Positions 9,105 through 17,066 of a DNA stretch of 64,000 nucleotides are shown piece after piece. The position numbers were made by a program, and so were the translations under genes. The notes below the pieces were generated by a model, which made no database searches, had not been told where the DNA came from, and saw only the letters and a program-made list of their open reading frames with translations. Origin of the DNA: Bog-950 sp044228435 (lineage in GTDB: Bacteria > Bacteroidota > Bacteroidia > Chitinophagales > LD1); contig JBGAUW010000012.1 of NCBI GenBank assembly GCA_044228435.1, forward strand, positions 81,092-145,091, written 5' to 3'. The stretch's first letter is position 1; each line of letters starts with the position of its first letter.

Positions 9105-9179
9105 GTTCGTACTGGCTACGGATTCTTTCTAACAGCTGCAAAATAGTAAACCGTAAACAATCATCTTTGCTCAAATTGT

Positions 9180-10346
9180 CTAAGCAATATCGGCCACAGC
9201 TGCCTGAGGCCCGGGTGCCGCAGTATCATTTACAGCTACCGGCTGGGTATAAAACTGCGAGTACCAGTTTCGCATTTTCATAATGGGCCCATCGCCTTGT
9301 ACTAATAGCGGCTTGGTAGCAAATTTTTTGCGTTCCCAAATAGCAATGTCATCATGGAACTGCGTAGTGGCTTCGCCTAAAAGATATTTGATAGAAAGAG
9401 GGAAGGTCCATTTAGGGGCATATACATAATCTTCCATTCGTACCTTAAGCGGCCCCAGCGGTGTAAACGTTTTTATTAAAGTCATATTACCAATTTCGGT
9501 AGCAAACTTAAATATCAAAAAGCCCGGCCCGAAAAAGGTAACAACTGCTTTGCCACCTGCGTGGTCAATTTTTTTACCGGTCGATTTTAAATGTAAATCG
9601 GCCTGGTCGGTAAACCATGCCAGGTGTTTTTTATCGCCCTCGCCATATTGCAGGTCCAGCACATGCTTTACGGTTACCCACCGGTTGGCAAATGGTATGG
9701 TAAGCAAATCGTGCACATAGGCAAAGTGAGCATGGTCGGCTCCGTTCTCGTTAAAATCTTGCAGATGTATGCGCAGCACCTCCGATGTTTTACCATGGAA
9801 AGTATAATCTTTTATCTCGGTAAAGTGGCCTTCCACATCCCAGGTAGGTTGTTCGCCACCGGCATGGAACCATATCAATATTAACCCCCAGTTTTCTTTT
9901 ACATGCCAACTTTTAGTAGTGGCGGCGTGTGGTACTTTATCGCAGTAAGGTATATGCTCGCATTTGCCTTTAGCGTTAAACTGCCAGGCATGGAAGGGGC
10001 ACTCCAGGTTATTACCTTTTACTTTTCCGTAAGCAAGGTTAGCGTTCAGGTGCGGGCAATACACATCCAACACCCCCACTTTACCATCTTCTCCACGAAA
10101 CACCGCCAGCTTCTGGCCAAAGGCATCCGCTTCAATTACCTGCCCTTTTTTTACAGCATCCGAACTGCCTAAACTAAACCAGCCATTAGGAAATGGCGGT
10201 GGGTAGCTTTTAGCCCTTTCTTTTTCATAGTCTTCATCAAACTCAAGCTTCTTCCTTTTTTTACCAATTACAAAAACCTGCAGGTATAAAATGGTTAGCA
10301 ATGCTGCTATTACTAATAAAACAGCTAAAACAATTTTTAAAAACAT
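9180..10346 (-). CDS. Membrane-anchored Rieske non-heme iron oxygenase (DAF-36/Neverland-like)
   Basis: Rieske-type oxygenase. An N-terminal membrane helix (about 2-26) is followed by a Rieske [2Fe-2S] domain with CPH at 97-99 and CPFH at 116-119 (ligands C97, H99, C116, H119). The mononuclear iron site is carried by ENGADHAHFAYVHD, fitting D-x2-H-F-x3-H. The C-terminal block with DIAIWERKKF, a KP-LVQGDGPI stretch and NWYSQFY resembles the ends of cholesterol 7-desaturases (DAF-36/Neverland) and of KshA-like steroid oxygenases rather than ring-hydroxylating dioxygenases. Membrane anchoring suggests a lipid or sterol-like substrate, which is inference. No reductase or ferredoxin gene is adjacent, so electron supply must come from elsewhere. 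Length 388 residues is normal. Confidence 0.85.
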   Translation of the reverse strand: MFLKIVLAVLLVIAALLTILYLQVFVIGKKRKKLEFDEDYEKERAKSYPPPFPNGWFSLGSSDAVKKGQVIEADAFGQKLAVFRGEDGKVGVLDVYCPHLNANLAYGKVKGNNLECPFHAWQFNAKGKCEHIPYCDKVPHAATTKSWHVKENWGLILIWFHAGGEQPTWDVEGHFTEIKDYTFHGKTSEVLRIHLQDFNENGADHAHFAYVHDLLTIPFANRWVTVKHVLDLQYGEGDKKHLAWFTDQADLHLKSTGKKIDHAGGKAVVTFFGPGFLIFKFATEIGNMTLIKTFTPLGPLKVRMEDYVYAPKWTFPLSIKYLLGEATTQFHDDIAIWERKKFATKPLLVQGDGPIMKMRNWYSQFYTQPVAVNDTAAPGPQAAVADIA

Positions 10347-10852
10347 AAGCTTATTTACGTTGTCGATTTTTCATTAGGCTTTCTGTACATTTTTCCATCA
10401 ACAACAGTAGTCGATTCAAAAGCGCCATGCGCTTTTTTATTTACGCCGATTTGGGATTATTGGATCAGTGTAACGGTAATTCAACAAACATATTATTTAA
10501 ACTCAATTATTACGGGTGTAATAGACTTGTAAAATGCAGTAATTTTTAGAGTAAAATTCGCTGGCATAAGGTTGCTAATAATATACACCTGTTTAGCCAA
10601 TGGCCGCCAAATATTTAAAACTATGTAATGCCAACAAGCGGTTGGCTAAATAAAACATAGTTATGCTTGTGGGCTACAGTATGTTAGCGTGTATATTTAT
10701 TATCAGCTTAAGTGTATAAAAAAGGCATTTACCTTACTAATAAATGCCAATAAGGTGCTGTTGTTGTTTTTGCCAAATACAAGTTCTAATTTTAACATGG
10801 TAAAAGAAACAACACCCTTAATTTACCGTTTTGAGTAAACATAACAAGAACT
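10347..10852. other. 506-bp intergenic region with nested inverted repeats
   Basis: No gene is supported here. The region separates the divergent Rieske oxygenase and GAF-PAS genes and should contain both promoters. Its middle (10571-10706) holds nested inverted repeats: AATAATATACAC at 10577-10588 with GTGTATATTTATT at 10689-10701 (one bulge), TTTAGCCAA at 10592-10600 with TTGGCTAAA at 10642-10650, and AACTATG at 10619-10625 with CATAGTT at 10656-10662 or nearby. A separate hairpin follows at 10715-10748. Confidence 0.55.
10715..10748 (-). terminator. Terminator-like hairpin with no gene in front of it
   Basis: GGCATTTA at 10724-10731 pairs with TAAATGCC at 10741-10748 around a 9-nt loop. 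On the minus strand the stem is followed by TTTTTTATA, the layout of a Rho-independent terminator. No minus-strand gene lies within 100 bp to its right, so its purpose is unclear. Confidence 0.5.
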
Positions 10853-12013
10853 ATGAGTGAAGAGGAACGCCTGCGCGTGCTTGCCGAATACGAGATATTG
10901 GATACGCTGCCCGAAAAAGAATTTGATGATATAGTAGAACTTGCTTCAGCCATATACGGCACACCTATATCGTGCATTACTTTATTGGATAATTACCGCC
11001 AATGGTTTAAGGCTAAAGTAGGCCTCGATTCTCCCAGTACGCCTATAGAAGATGCCTATTGCAGGCATACCATTATGCGTCCGGATAAAGTAATGGTGGT
11101 AAACGATTCCATGCAGGATGAACGGTTTAAGAATAATCCGCTTACAGTAGGCGATCCTAATATAAGGTTTTACGCGGGTGCACCACTGGTGTCCAGCGAT
11201 GGGTATGCCCTTGGGGCATTGTGCGTAATTGATAAAAAACCACGTACGCTTAGTGATACTGAAGAGCGTATGCTGCAGGTACTGGCCAACCGGGTAATGC
11301 ATTTGCTGGAATTGCGCCGCGAAAATTTAAAGCAAAAAAAAGTAATAGAATCGGCACAGGATAAACTGGATATTACACTTGCGCGGTTTATGGAGGCGCA
11401 ACAAACAGCGCATATTGGCAACTGGGATTTTAATGTAAGAACGCAGGAGTTATACTGGTCTCCGGAAATGTTTCGCCTGCTGTTAAAAGAAGAAGCAAAA
11501 AGCGATAAAGGTAACCTGGCCGAATGGCAGGCACTTATACATCCCGAAGACAGGCAAATAGTGCAGCAGGCAATGGAGCAATCTTTAACTACCCGGCAGG
11601 CTACCAGTGCAGAGTTTAGAATTATAAGTAGGGGTGAAGAAACCTGGTTGCTGGGCCGCGCCGACTTAAAGTATAACAGCCAGGGTAAGATTGAACGCAT
11701 ATACGGCACCCTGCAGGATATTACCGAGCGCAAACATGCTGAAAAGGCCAAAGCGCACTATACGCATATGTTGGAAGAAACGCTGTTTGATGTATCGCAT
11801 AAACTAAGAAAGCCTATAACTACAGTAATGGGTTTATTGCCCTTGTTAAATACGAAAGAGATATCGATGGAACAATTTGCTGAGGGTTACACTCACTTTC
11901 TAAGTTCTATAAATGAACTGGAAGGCTACACCCGCGAAATAAACGAGCGCCTGCATAAAAGTAAATTGAATATTAGTAATGATGGTGCAAGCGAAAGAAA
12001 TGTGGCAGCCTGA
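10853..12013 (+). CDS. GAF-PAS protein ending in a histidine phosphoacceptor-like helix, no ATPase domain
   Basis: Cytoplasmic sensor-like protein. Residues about 20-155 form a GAF domain of the type found in Bacteroidota kinases (LDTLPEKEFDDIVELA at the start, GALCVID near 122). Residues about 175-290 form a PAS domain with the closing LQDITERKHAE. A DHp-like helix pair follows with H-box DVSHKLRKPI, His316. The protein then ends at residue 386 without the N, G1 and G2 boxes of a HATPase_c domain, so it cannot phosphorylate itself. The stop is clean and no remnant of an ATPase domain lies downstream. A convergent single-domain CheY-like regulator is 9 bp away. It may act as a partner or regulator of another kinase; that is inference. 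Confidence 0.85.
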   Translation: MSEEERLRVLAEYEILDTLPEKEFDDIVELASAIYGTPISCITLLDNYRQWFKAKVGLDSPSTPIEDAYCRHTIMRPDKVMVVNDSMQDERFKNNPLTVGDPNIRFYAGAPLVSSDGYALGALCVIDKKPRTLSDTEERMLQVLANRVMHLLELRRENLKQKKVIESAQDKLDITLARFMEAQQTAHIGNWDFNVRTQELYWSPEMFRLLLKEEAKSDKGNLAEWQALIHPEDRQIVQQAMEQSLTTRQATSAEFRIISRGEETWLLGRADLKYNSQGKIERIYGTLQDITERKHAEKAKAHYTHMLEETLFDVSHKLRKPITTVMGLLPLLNTKEISMEQFAEGYTHFLSSINELEGYTREINERLHKSKLNISNDGASERNVAA

Positions 12014-12022
12014 TTTGATAGT

Positions 12023-12409
12023 TTATTGACCGAAAACTTCCCTTATCATTTTTTCGGTAATCGGTTTTTCGAAGTATTTTTTAACGCAACTGTGTGCAAG
12101 CGCTTTTTCTTTATCCTCTTCGCGTAACGATGAGCTAAGCATATAAACCATGGTATTATTATACCAATCCGGTTTTGTCTTAAGGGCATCTAAAAACTCA
12201 AAACCGTTCATTACCGGCATGTTTACATCTAAAAAAATAACATCAGGCAAAAGACTTTTAGCCTCCATTAACTCCATAGCCTCGCGGCCGTTTTGGGCTG
12301 TAAAAATCGCGCCTTTTACGTTACTTTTTTCAAGCATGTACCGGTTTAAAAAAGTAACAGCAGCATCATCGTCTACCAATAAAATTTTTTGTCCCTCCAT
12401 GGATTGCAT
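12023..12409 (-). CDS. Single-domain response regulator (CheY-like)
   Basis: Receiver domain only, 128 residues. The acidic pocket is DDD at 13-15, the phospho-acceptor is Asp61 in FLDVNMPVMNG, the Ser/Thr switch is in MLSSS, and the conserved Lys is in FEKPIT near the end. There is no output domain, so it probably works by protein contact or as a phosphate sink. This subfamily (LLVDDD...LNRYMLEK) is common in Bacteroidota next to PAS kinases. It is convergent with the GAF-PAS gene. Met1 and Met4 are both possible starts; MEGQKILLVDDD is the more typical N terminus. Confidence 0.93.
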   Translation of the reverse strand: MQSMEGQKILLVDDDAAVTFLNRYMLEKSNVKGAIFTAQNGREAMELMEAKSLLPDVIFLDVNMPVMNGFEFLDALKTKPDWYNNTMVYMLSSSLREEDKEKALAHSCVKKYFEKPITEKMIREVFGQ

Positions 12410-12541
12410 TACAGTTTCACCGGATGCGTATAACCGTACACCACAACAGTAGTGCTACCAGTGGCGTTGCCTGGATCCGGCGGGTTATAGTCCAAATATA
12501 TGAAATTTAGTGATGGCTTTTAAAACATAGTGGGGTTGGAT

Positions 12542-12997
12542 TTATTCGCCCTCCCCACCATCTTCTTTGCTAATCAATTCTCCTTTTGCCGAAAAAACGG
12601 CAATAAAACTTTTGCTGCCTTTAAAGGCTGTAAGTTCGTAGGTAAGTCCTTTATCGGGTGTTTCAATTTCGTATACCTCTTGTAATTGGTAACCTTCAAA
12701 CTGAGTTTCGAAGGCCGAGCGTACCTTGCCCGGTGCCTGGTTGTAGCCTATTTCGTTTTGCGTTTGCAGCCATTTACCGGTGGCATCAAATGTGGCGCTC
12801 TGCCTTTTTTTACCGTTAAAAAACTGAACCTCGAAGGCATCTGCCCCGGCTTTAATCCAACCGGGCTGCGAACCGTTGGGGAACTTAACCTTAAAAGACT
12901 GTGCGGCAGCCGGCGGCACCTTATCCATGGTAAGGCGCTGTGCCGTGCATAGCTTCGCCATAAACACTACACAAAAAATCAAAAAAAGGTTTTTCAT
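12542..12997 (-). CDS. Secreted PepSY-like protein
   Basis: 151-residue exported protein with a signal peptide (about residues 1-19, ending CTAQ). The remainder matches the PepSY-like / putative beta-lactamase-inhibitor-like fold common in Bacteroidota: two repeats built on VPPAAAQSFKVKFPN...WIKAGADAFEVQF and VRSAFETQFEGYQLQEVYEIET, each followed by a beta hairpin with a Lys/Gly turn. No enzyme residues are visible. Proteins of this group are periplasmic and are thought to bind proteins or peptides. The start follows an A-rich leader, as in its neighbours. Confidence 0.82.
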   Translation of the reverse strand: MKNLFLIFCVVFMAKLCTAQRLTMDKVPPAAAQSFKVKFPNGSQPGWIKAGADAFEVQFFNGKKRQSATFDATGKWLQTQNEIGYNQAPGKVRSAFETQFEGYQLQEVYEIETPDKGLTYELTAFKGSKSFIAVFSAKGELISKEDGGEGE

Positions 12998-13022
12998 GTT
13001 TTGCTGTTAAACGGTTAGAGAT

Positions 13023-13154
13023 GTATCGGTTTGAATTGCAAATCAAAAAGACGATGTCATCCTGAGCGTAGTCGAAGGATATCCTTGAGAATATGGTTCG
13101 ACTACGCTCACCATGACAATTTGCTTAGGAGGTTCCTGAAATTCAAACTGATAC
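13023..13154. repeat. Nested palindromic intergenic repeat
   Basis: The outer arms GTATCGGTTTGAATT (13023-13037) and AATTCAAACTGATAC (13140-13154) match in 14 of 15 positions. Inside, GTCATCCTGAGCGTAGTCGA at 13056-13075 pairs with TCGACTACGCTCACCATGAC at 13098-13117 (18 of 20). The inner unit belongs to the GTCATNCTGAGCG(N)AGTCGAA repeats scattered between genes in many Bacteroidota; a half copy occurs at 47151. Confidence 0.75.
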
Positions 13155-13167
13155 AGCGAAAAACTTC

Positions 13168-14715
13168 TTAGCCCTTAAAAAGGGTTTGTAGTTTCATGGC
13201 AAGGCCCATATCGCCCTTTACCTTTATTTTGCCCGACATAAAGGCGGTCATTGGGTTGATAGCGCCTGTAGCCATACCCGCAAGGTCTTCCTGCGATACG
13301 GTAATTACACAATCAGCATCCTTATCTTCAGCCGAAACTAAATTGCCGGCACCGGTGCCATCAATAAAAATTTTATGATCGCCAAAGTCGAATTTTAATG
13401 TTTTGCCTAATGCCGGTGCTGCTGTTGCTTTTGCGCTTAAGTCTGCTAAAAGGTTTTCGAATGCCATGTTGTTGTTTGTTTTAGTATTAGAAGATGTTGA
13501 TTGATTAGGTTGTGCGGCCGGTGTTTCGGTTTTAGCGTATTGAATAGTAAGGCCTTTGTTTTCGTATTTCTTATCGTCTATAATCATTTTGGCAATTATC
13601 TCGCGCATAATCTCCGATGAGCCGCCACCAATGGTAAGTATACGGCTATCGCGGAACATACGGGCCATTTTATATTCTTCCATAAAGCCATAGCCGCCAA
13701 AACTCTGTAAGCATTGGTAGGCTACCTTATCGCTAAGCTCGGTAGCCAGTAGTTTAGCCATACTGCTTTCTTTAACCACATACTCACCATCGTTATGCAG
13801 GCGGCAGCAGTGGTAAACAAAATGTTTGGTGCATTCAATTTCGCTGGCTAATTGCGCCATGCGGTGGCGCAAAACCTGGAACCTGTCAATAGAACGGCCA
13901 AAAGCCTGGCGCTCGCTCATATATTGCAGGGTATATTCCATAGCGTTTTCGCAACCTGCTATAGCCGATATGGCACCGGTTAAACGCTCTAACTGCAAAC
14001 CACCCATTAAGTAAATAAAGCCTTCGCCTTCGCTGCCTATCAGGTTTTCGGCGGGCACTTTTACATTATCAAAAAACAATTCAGCGGTATCAGAAGCATG
14101 CCACCCTAATTTTTTAAGCTTTTTAGCCGATACACCCGCCGATTTCAAGTCTATAATTAAAAGGCTTACTCCTTCAAAACCTTTACTTGGGTCGGTTTTA
14201 ACTACGGCCACTACATAATCGCCATATACAGCGTTAGTAATAAAAGTTTTCGAGCCGTTTACTACGTAATAGTCACCCTCGCGCACGGCGCGTGTTTTTA
14301 TGTTCTGCACATCGCTGCCCGCTCCCGGCTCGGTAATACCAATGCACGATACCAAATCGCCTTTAAGGGTAGGCTCCAGGTATTTTTTCTTTAGCAGTTC
14401 CGATGCATGCTTATAAATGTATGGCGTACTCATGTACGATATTACCAGAGGTGTTACGGCAAAACCGCCGCTCCACACTTTAGCAACTTCTTCGCAAAAA
14501 ATTACCGAATACCAAAAATCGACACCCTCGCCACCGTATTTCTCCTCATAGTTTAGGCCCAGGTAACCCATGGCGCCAAACTTTTTCCAAAGGTCGTGCG
14601 GTATGCGTTGCTCCTCTTCCCATTTATCTACGTTCGGAATAACCTCCTTTTGTAAAAACTCCTTTAATCCCTGGCGGAAAGTCTCATGTTCTTCTGTGAA
14701 ATAGTAGCTTTTCAT
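13168..14715 (-). CDS. Acyl-CoA dehydrogenase fused to a C-terminal SCP2 sterol-carrier domain
   Basis: FAD-dependent acyl-CoA dehydrogenase (residues about 1-390) joined to an SCP2-like lipid-binding domain (about 417-515). The dehydrogenase part shows CIGITEPGAGSD, the substrate-binding QAFGRSI, and the C-terminal QSFGGYGFMEEY with GGGSSEIMREI. It should introduce the alpha,beta double bond into acyl-CoA during fatty-acid or branched-chain catabolism. A polar Ser/Thr/Asn/Gln linker (residues about 393-416) leads to MAFENLL, the usual N terminus of a stand-alone SCP2 protein, preceded by ACAAACAACAAC, which looks like a former start leader. The SCP2 part has the expected FIDGTGAGNLV and MSGKIKVKGDM. 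The fusion would present acyl-CoA to the enzyme; that is inference. No electron-transfer flavoprotein genes are nearby. Confidence 0.92.
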   Translation of the reverse strand: MKSYYFTEEHETFRQGLKEFLQKEVIPNVDKWEEEQRIPHDLWKKFGAMGYLGLNYEEKYGGEGVDFWYSVIFCEEVAKVWSGGFAVTPLVISYMSTPYIYKHASELLKKKYLEPTLKGDLVSCIGITEPGAGSDVQNIKTRAVREGDYYVVNGSKTFITNAVYGDYVVAVVKTDPSKGFEGVSLLIIDLKSAGVSAKKLKKLGWHASDTAELFFDNVKVPAENLIGSEGEGFIYLMGGLQLERLTGAISAIAGCENAMEYTLQYMSERQAFGRSIDRFQVLRHRMAQLASEIECTKHFVYHCCRLHNDGEYVVKESSMAKLLATELSDKVAYQCLQSFGGYGFMEEYKMARMFRDSRILTIGGGSSEIMREIIAKMIIDDKKYENKGLTIQYAKTETPAAQPNQSTSSNTKTNNNMAFENLLADLSAKATAAPALGKTLKFDFGDHKIFIDGTGAGNLVSAEDKDADCVITVSQEDLAGMATGAINPMTAFMSGKIKVKGDMGLAMKLQTLFKG

Positions 14716-14777
14716 TTTACCTGCATTTTTTTGCGGTGGTAAATATAACGAACGGTTGGTAGAATTTTACAAACTAT

Positions 14778-16448
14778 TTACCTGGCCAATATTACGGCCC
14801 CATATGAGTTGAGGTGTATTTTTCCGCCACTAAGGGTGTCGGTAGCCGTATTTGAAAACAGTAATTGCGAAAAATTGCCCGGCACAGCCATCGTTTTTTC
14901 GGCTTTACTAAAATTCATTACCACTAATATTTCTTCGGTTCCTGCCTTGCGGGTATAGGCCAATACGTTTTTAGGAAGTTTATTTTTTTCGATAAACGCC
15001 AGGTTTCCTGATTTTAATGCTGCCATGTTGCGTAGTTTTAATATTTGCTGAATAGTATGCAGCAACGATTGCTCGTTACTCTGCTCTTTTTCAACGTTTA
15101 TAGCAGTATAATTAGTATTTACGGGTAGCCAGGTTTTATCAACAGAACTAAAGCCTGCATTCTTGCTTGTATCCCATTGCATAGGCGTGCGCAGCTCATC
15201 GCGGTTGGGCGTTTCGCCGGCCAGGTCAAAAATAAAGCGCGGATATTTTCGCATTTTTTGTGCAATTGGGTCCAGCCCGTCTTTAAATTTAATGCGCGCA
15301 TCGGTCATGCCAATTTCTTCGCCATAGTACATACAAGGCACACCGCGCACGGTTAATTGAAACAGGTGCAAAATTTTTGCCTTAGCCATATTATCATCTA
15401 TGCGCCTAATACTGCGGCGGCGATCGTGGTTGCTAAACACATACACGGGCATAAAAGGGTCCGGAAAGTCCTTTTCGATATGGGTGGCCAGTTCGCGAAA
15501 ATACTTGGCCTTAAATTTAAAGCGCAGCATTTCAAAGTCGAATACCAGGCCCAGGCCATCATTTTTTTCGGTGCCAGCAAACTTGCGTATGGTTTGGCGG
15601 TTGCCATTTACCTCACCTAATAACAGCTTATCGCCAAACTCATCGCACACACTCCGTAGTTCTTTGGCAAACTCAAAACTTTCGGGCTGGTTAACGGTAT
15701 ATTTAAACTGCTGAAAAAAGCCATCAGGGTTTTTCTCATCGGGCACAGCCTTCATGGCAAAAGGGTTGTTGCGGAGTTGTGCATCCTTATATATTACGTT
15801 AAAAATATCCAGCCTAAAGCCATCTACCCCCCTTTTTAACCAAAAGCGTACATTATTCAGCATATCCTTTTTTACATCGGGGTTGCGGTAGTTTAAATCG
15901 GGCTGAAAGGGTAAAAAACTGGCCCAAAAATATTGTTTGCGCTCCGGCGAATAGTGCCAGCCGCTTCCGCCAGTCATGCTTTTCCAGTTGTTGGGTTTAT
16001 CCGCCCAAATGTATCTGTCGGTAGCTGCGTTTTTTGTAGTAGACTTAGAATCTGCTATAAACCAGGGATGCTTTATAGAGGTATGGTTCATTACCATATC
16101 AAACACTATGCGCATTCCCCGTTTATGCACCTCATCAATTAGTTGTTGCGCATCCTGCAGGGTGCCATACTCGGGTGCTATATCACAATAGTCTGCTACA
16201 TCGTAGCCAAAATCCTGCTGGGGGCTTTTAAAAAAAGGCGAGCACCAAATGGTTTCGTAACCCATTTGTTTTACATGGTCTAGCTTTTGAATTATACCCT
16301 GTATATCTCCAATGCCATCGCCGTTACTATCGTAAAACGACCGCGGATAAATTTGATAGATAGTTGTGTGGTGGTACCAGGGCATTTGCGAAAATGAGAA
16401 GTTAAGGGTGAAAAAGATAAACAAAAGGCAAAATGTAAATCGTTTCAT
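14778..16448 (-). CDS. Secreted GH13 alpha-glucosidase
   Basis: Glycoside hydrolase family 13 enzyme of the oligo-1,6-glucosidase / alpha-glucosidase type, hydrolysing alpha-glucosides from the non-reducing end. I place the start at 16448 (MKRFTFCLL), not at the upstream in-frame ATG 16550, because this gives a clean signal peptide ending FSFSQ and leaves room for the divergent gene; length is then 556 residues. Catalytic residues: nucleophile Asp204 in FRLD, acid/base Glu269 in LLGEV, transition-state Asp332 in SNHDRR. The opening TTIYQIYPRSFYDSNGDGIGD is diagnostic. It lies 93 bp from the divergent lipoprotein gene, so they share a promoter region. No SusCD pair is adjacent. Confidence 0.94.
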   Translation of the reverse strand: MKRFTFCLLFIFFTLNFSFSQMPWYHHTTIYQIYPRSFYDSNGDGIGDIQGIIQKLDHVKQMGYETIWCSPFFKSPQQDFGYDVADYCDIAPEYGTLQDAQQLIDEVHKRGMRIVFDMVMNHTSIKHPWFIADSKSTTKNAATDRYIWADKPNNWKSMTGGSGWHYSPERKQYFWASFLPFQPDLNYRNPDVKKDMLNNVRFWLKRGVDGFRLDIFNVIYKDAQLRNNPFAMKAVPDEKNPDGFFQQFKYTVNQPESFEFAKELRSVCDEFGDKLLLGEVNGNRQTIRKFAGTEKNDGLGLVFDFEMLRFKFKAKYFRELATHIEKDFPDPFMPVYVFSNHDRRRSIRRIDDNMAKAKILHLFQLTVRGVPCMYYGEEIGMTDARIKFKDGLDPIAQKMRKYPRFIFDLAGETPNRDELRTPMQWDTSKNAGFSSVDKTWLPVNTNYTAINVEKEQSNEQSLLHTIQQILKLRNMAALKSGNLAFIEKNKLPKNVLAYTRKAGTEEILVVMNFSKAEKTMAVPGNFSQLLFSNTATDTLSGGKIHLNSYGAVILAR

Positions 16449-16541
16449 GCTCGAAAGATAGAAACTTAGACAAATAGAAAAATGAAAGGAATAAATTGGC
16501 CCGGGCAACCCTTTTCCTCCCGGCCGCGTTATCTTTATACC

Positions 16542-17000
16542 ATGAAACAAATAATATTATTCCTGCTCTTGTCGGTTGCTTTCTTTTCGTGCAGTAAAAA
16601 AAAGGAAGCCGTTCAGCAAGACCTTTGCGCCGAACCTGTTGTAAATGCCGCTAATACCTGCGTTTATGATAGTAACCAAATTAAAGCCCTTATACTGGGC
16701 AAATGGCACTTTACGCAAAGCGTTAGCAGCTGGACCCAGCAAAAAACAAACCCCTGCACCGATAGCCTTTACCGCAGTTACGAGTTTTTAGCGGGTGGTG
16801 CGGTTAAATACTTCGAAAACGGAAATTACATAAGCACCGGCAGCTATATTTTGGCACAAAGCTATGCTTACTCCATAAGTGCGGGCGATAGTGCGGGCAG
16901 GTTTCATTTAGGCGGCCCTATAAGCATTTGCGATAACTACCTTGTTATCGATGATTCGCCGGTAGATGGCCCCCGGGACATTTTTGTAAAGGCGGAATAG
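16542..17000 (+). CDS. Small lipocalin-like lipoprotein
   Basis: About 152 residues from ATG 16542. An in-frame ATG at 16482 exists, but the lipoprotein signal MKQIILFLLL...FFSC begins at 16542, so the later start is preferred. Cys17 is the predicted lipid anchor. The mature part (LILGKWHFTQS...YEFLAGGAVKYFENGNYISTGSY...FHLGGPISICDNYLVIDD) has the alternating strands and GKW opening of the small lipocalin-like lipoproteins common in Bacteroidota. Function is unknown. It is divergent from the GH13 gene. Confidence 0.78.
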   Translation: MKQIILFLLLSVAFFSCSKKKEAVQQDLCAEPVVNAANTCVYDSNQIKALILGKWHFTQSVSSWTQQKTNPCTDSLYRSYEFLAGGAVKYFENGNYISTGSYILAQSYAYSISAGDSAGRFHLGGPISICDNYLVIDDSPVDGPRDIFVKAE

Positions 17001-17066
17001 CGCGGTGTTATTTTTGAGTAGCCGTTTAATGCGCATTGGTTTAATATTGCGCCTTAACCGCCTATA

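Noticed and set aside
11170..11751. 193-residue minus-strand frame within the GAF-PAS gene
   Set aside because: Ser/Cys-rich antisense composition and complete overlap with a clearly conserved gene.
16449..16550. N-terminal extension of the GH13 enzyme from ATG 16550
   Set aside because: It would place 34 residues before a good signal peptide and overlap the divergent gene; the start at 16448 is better.
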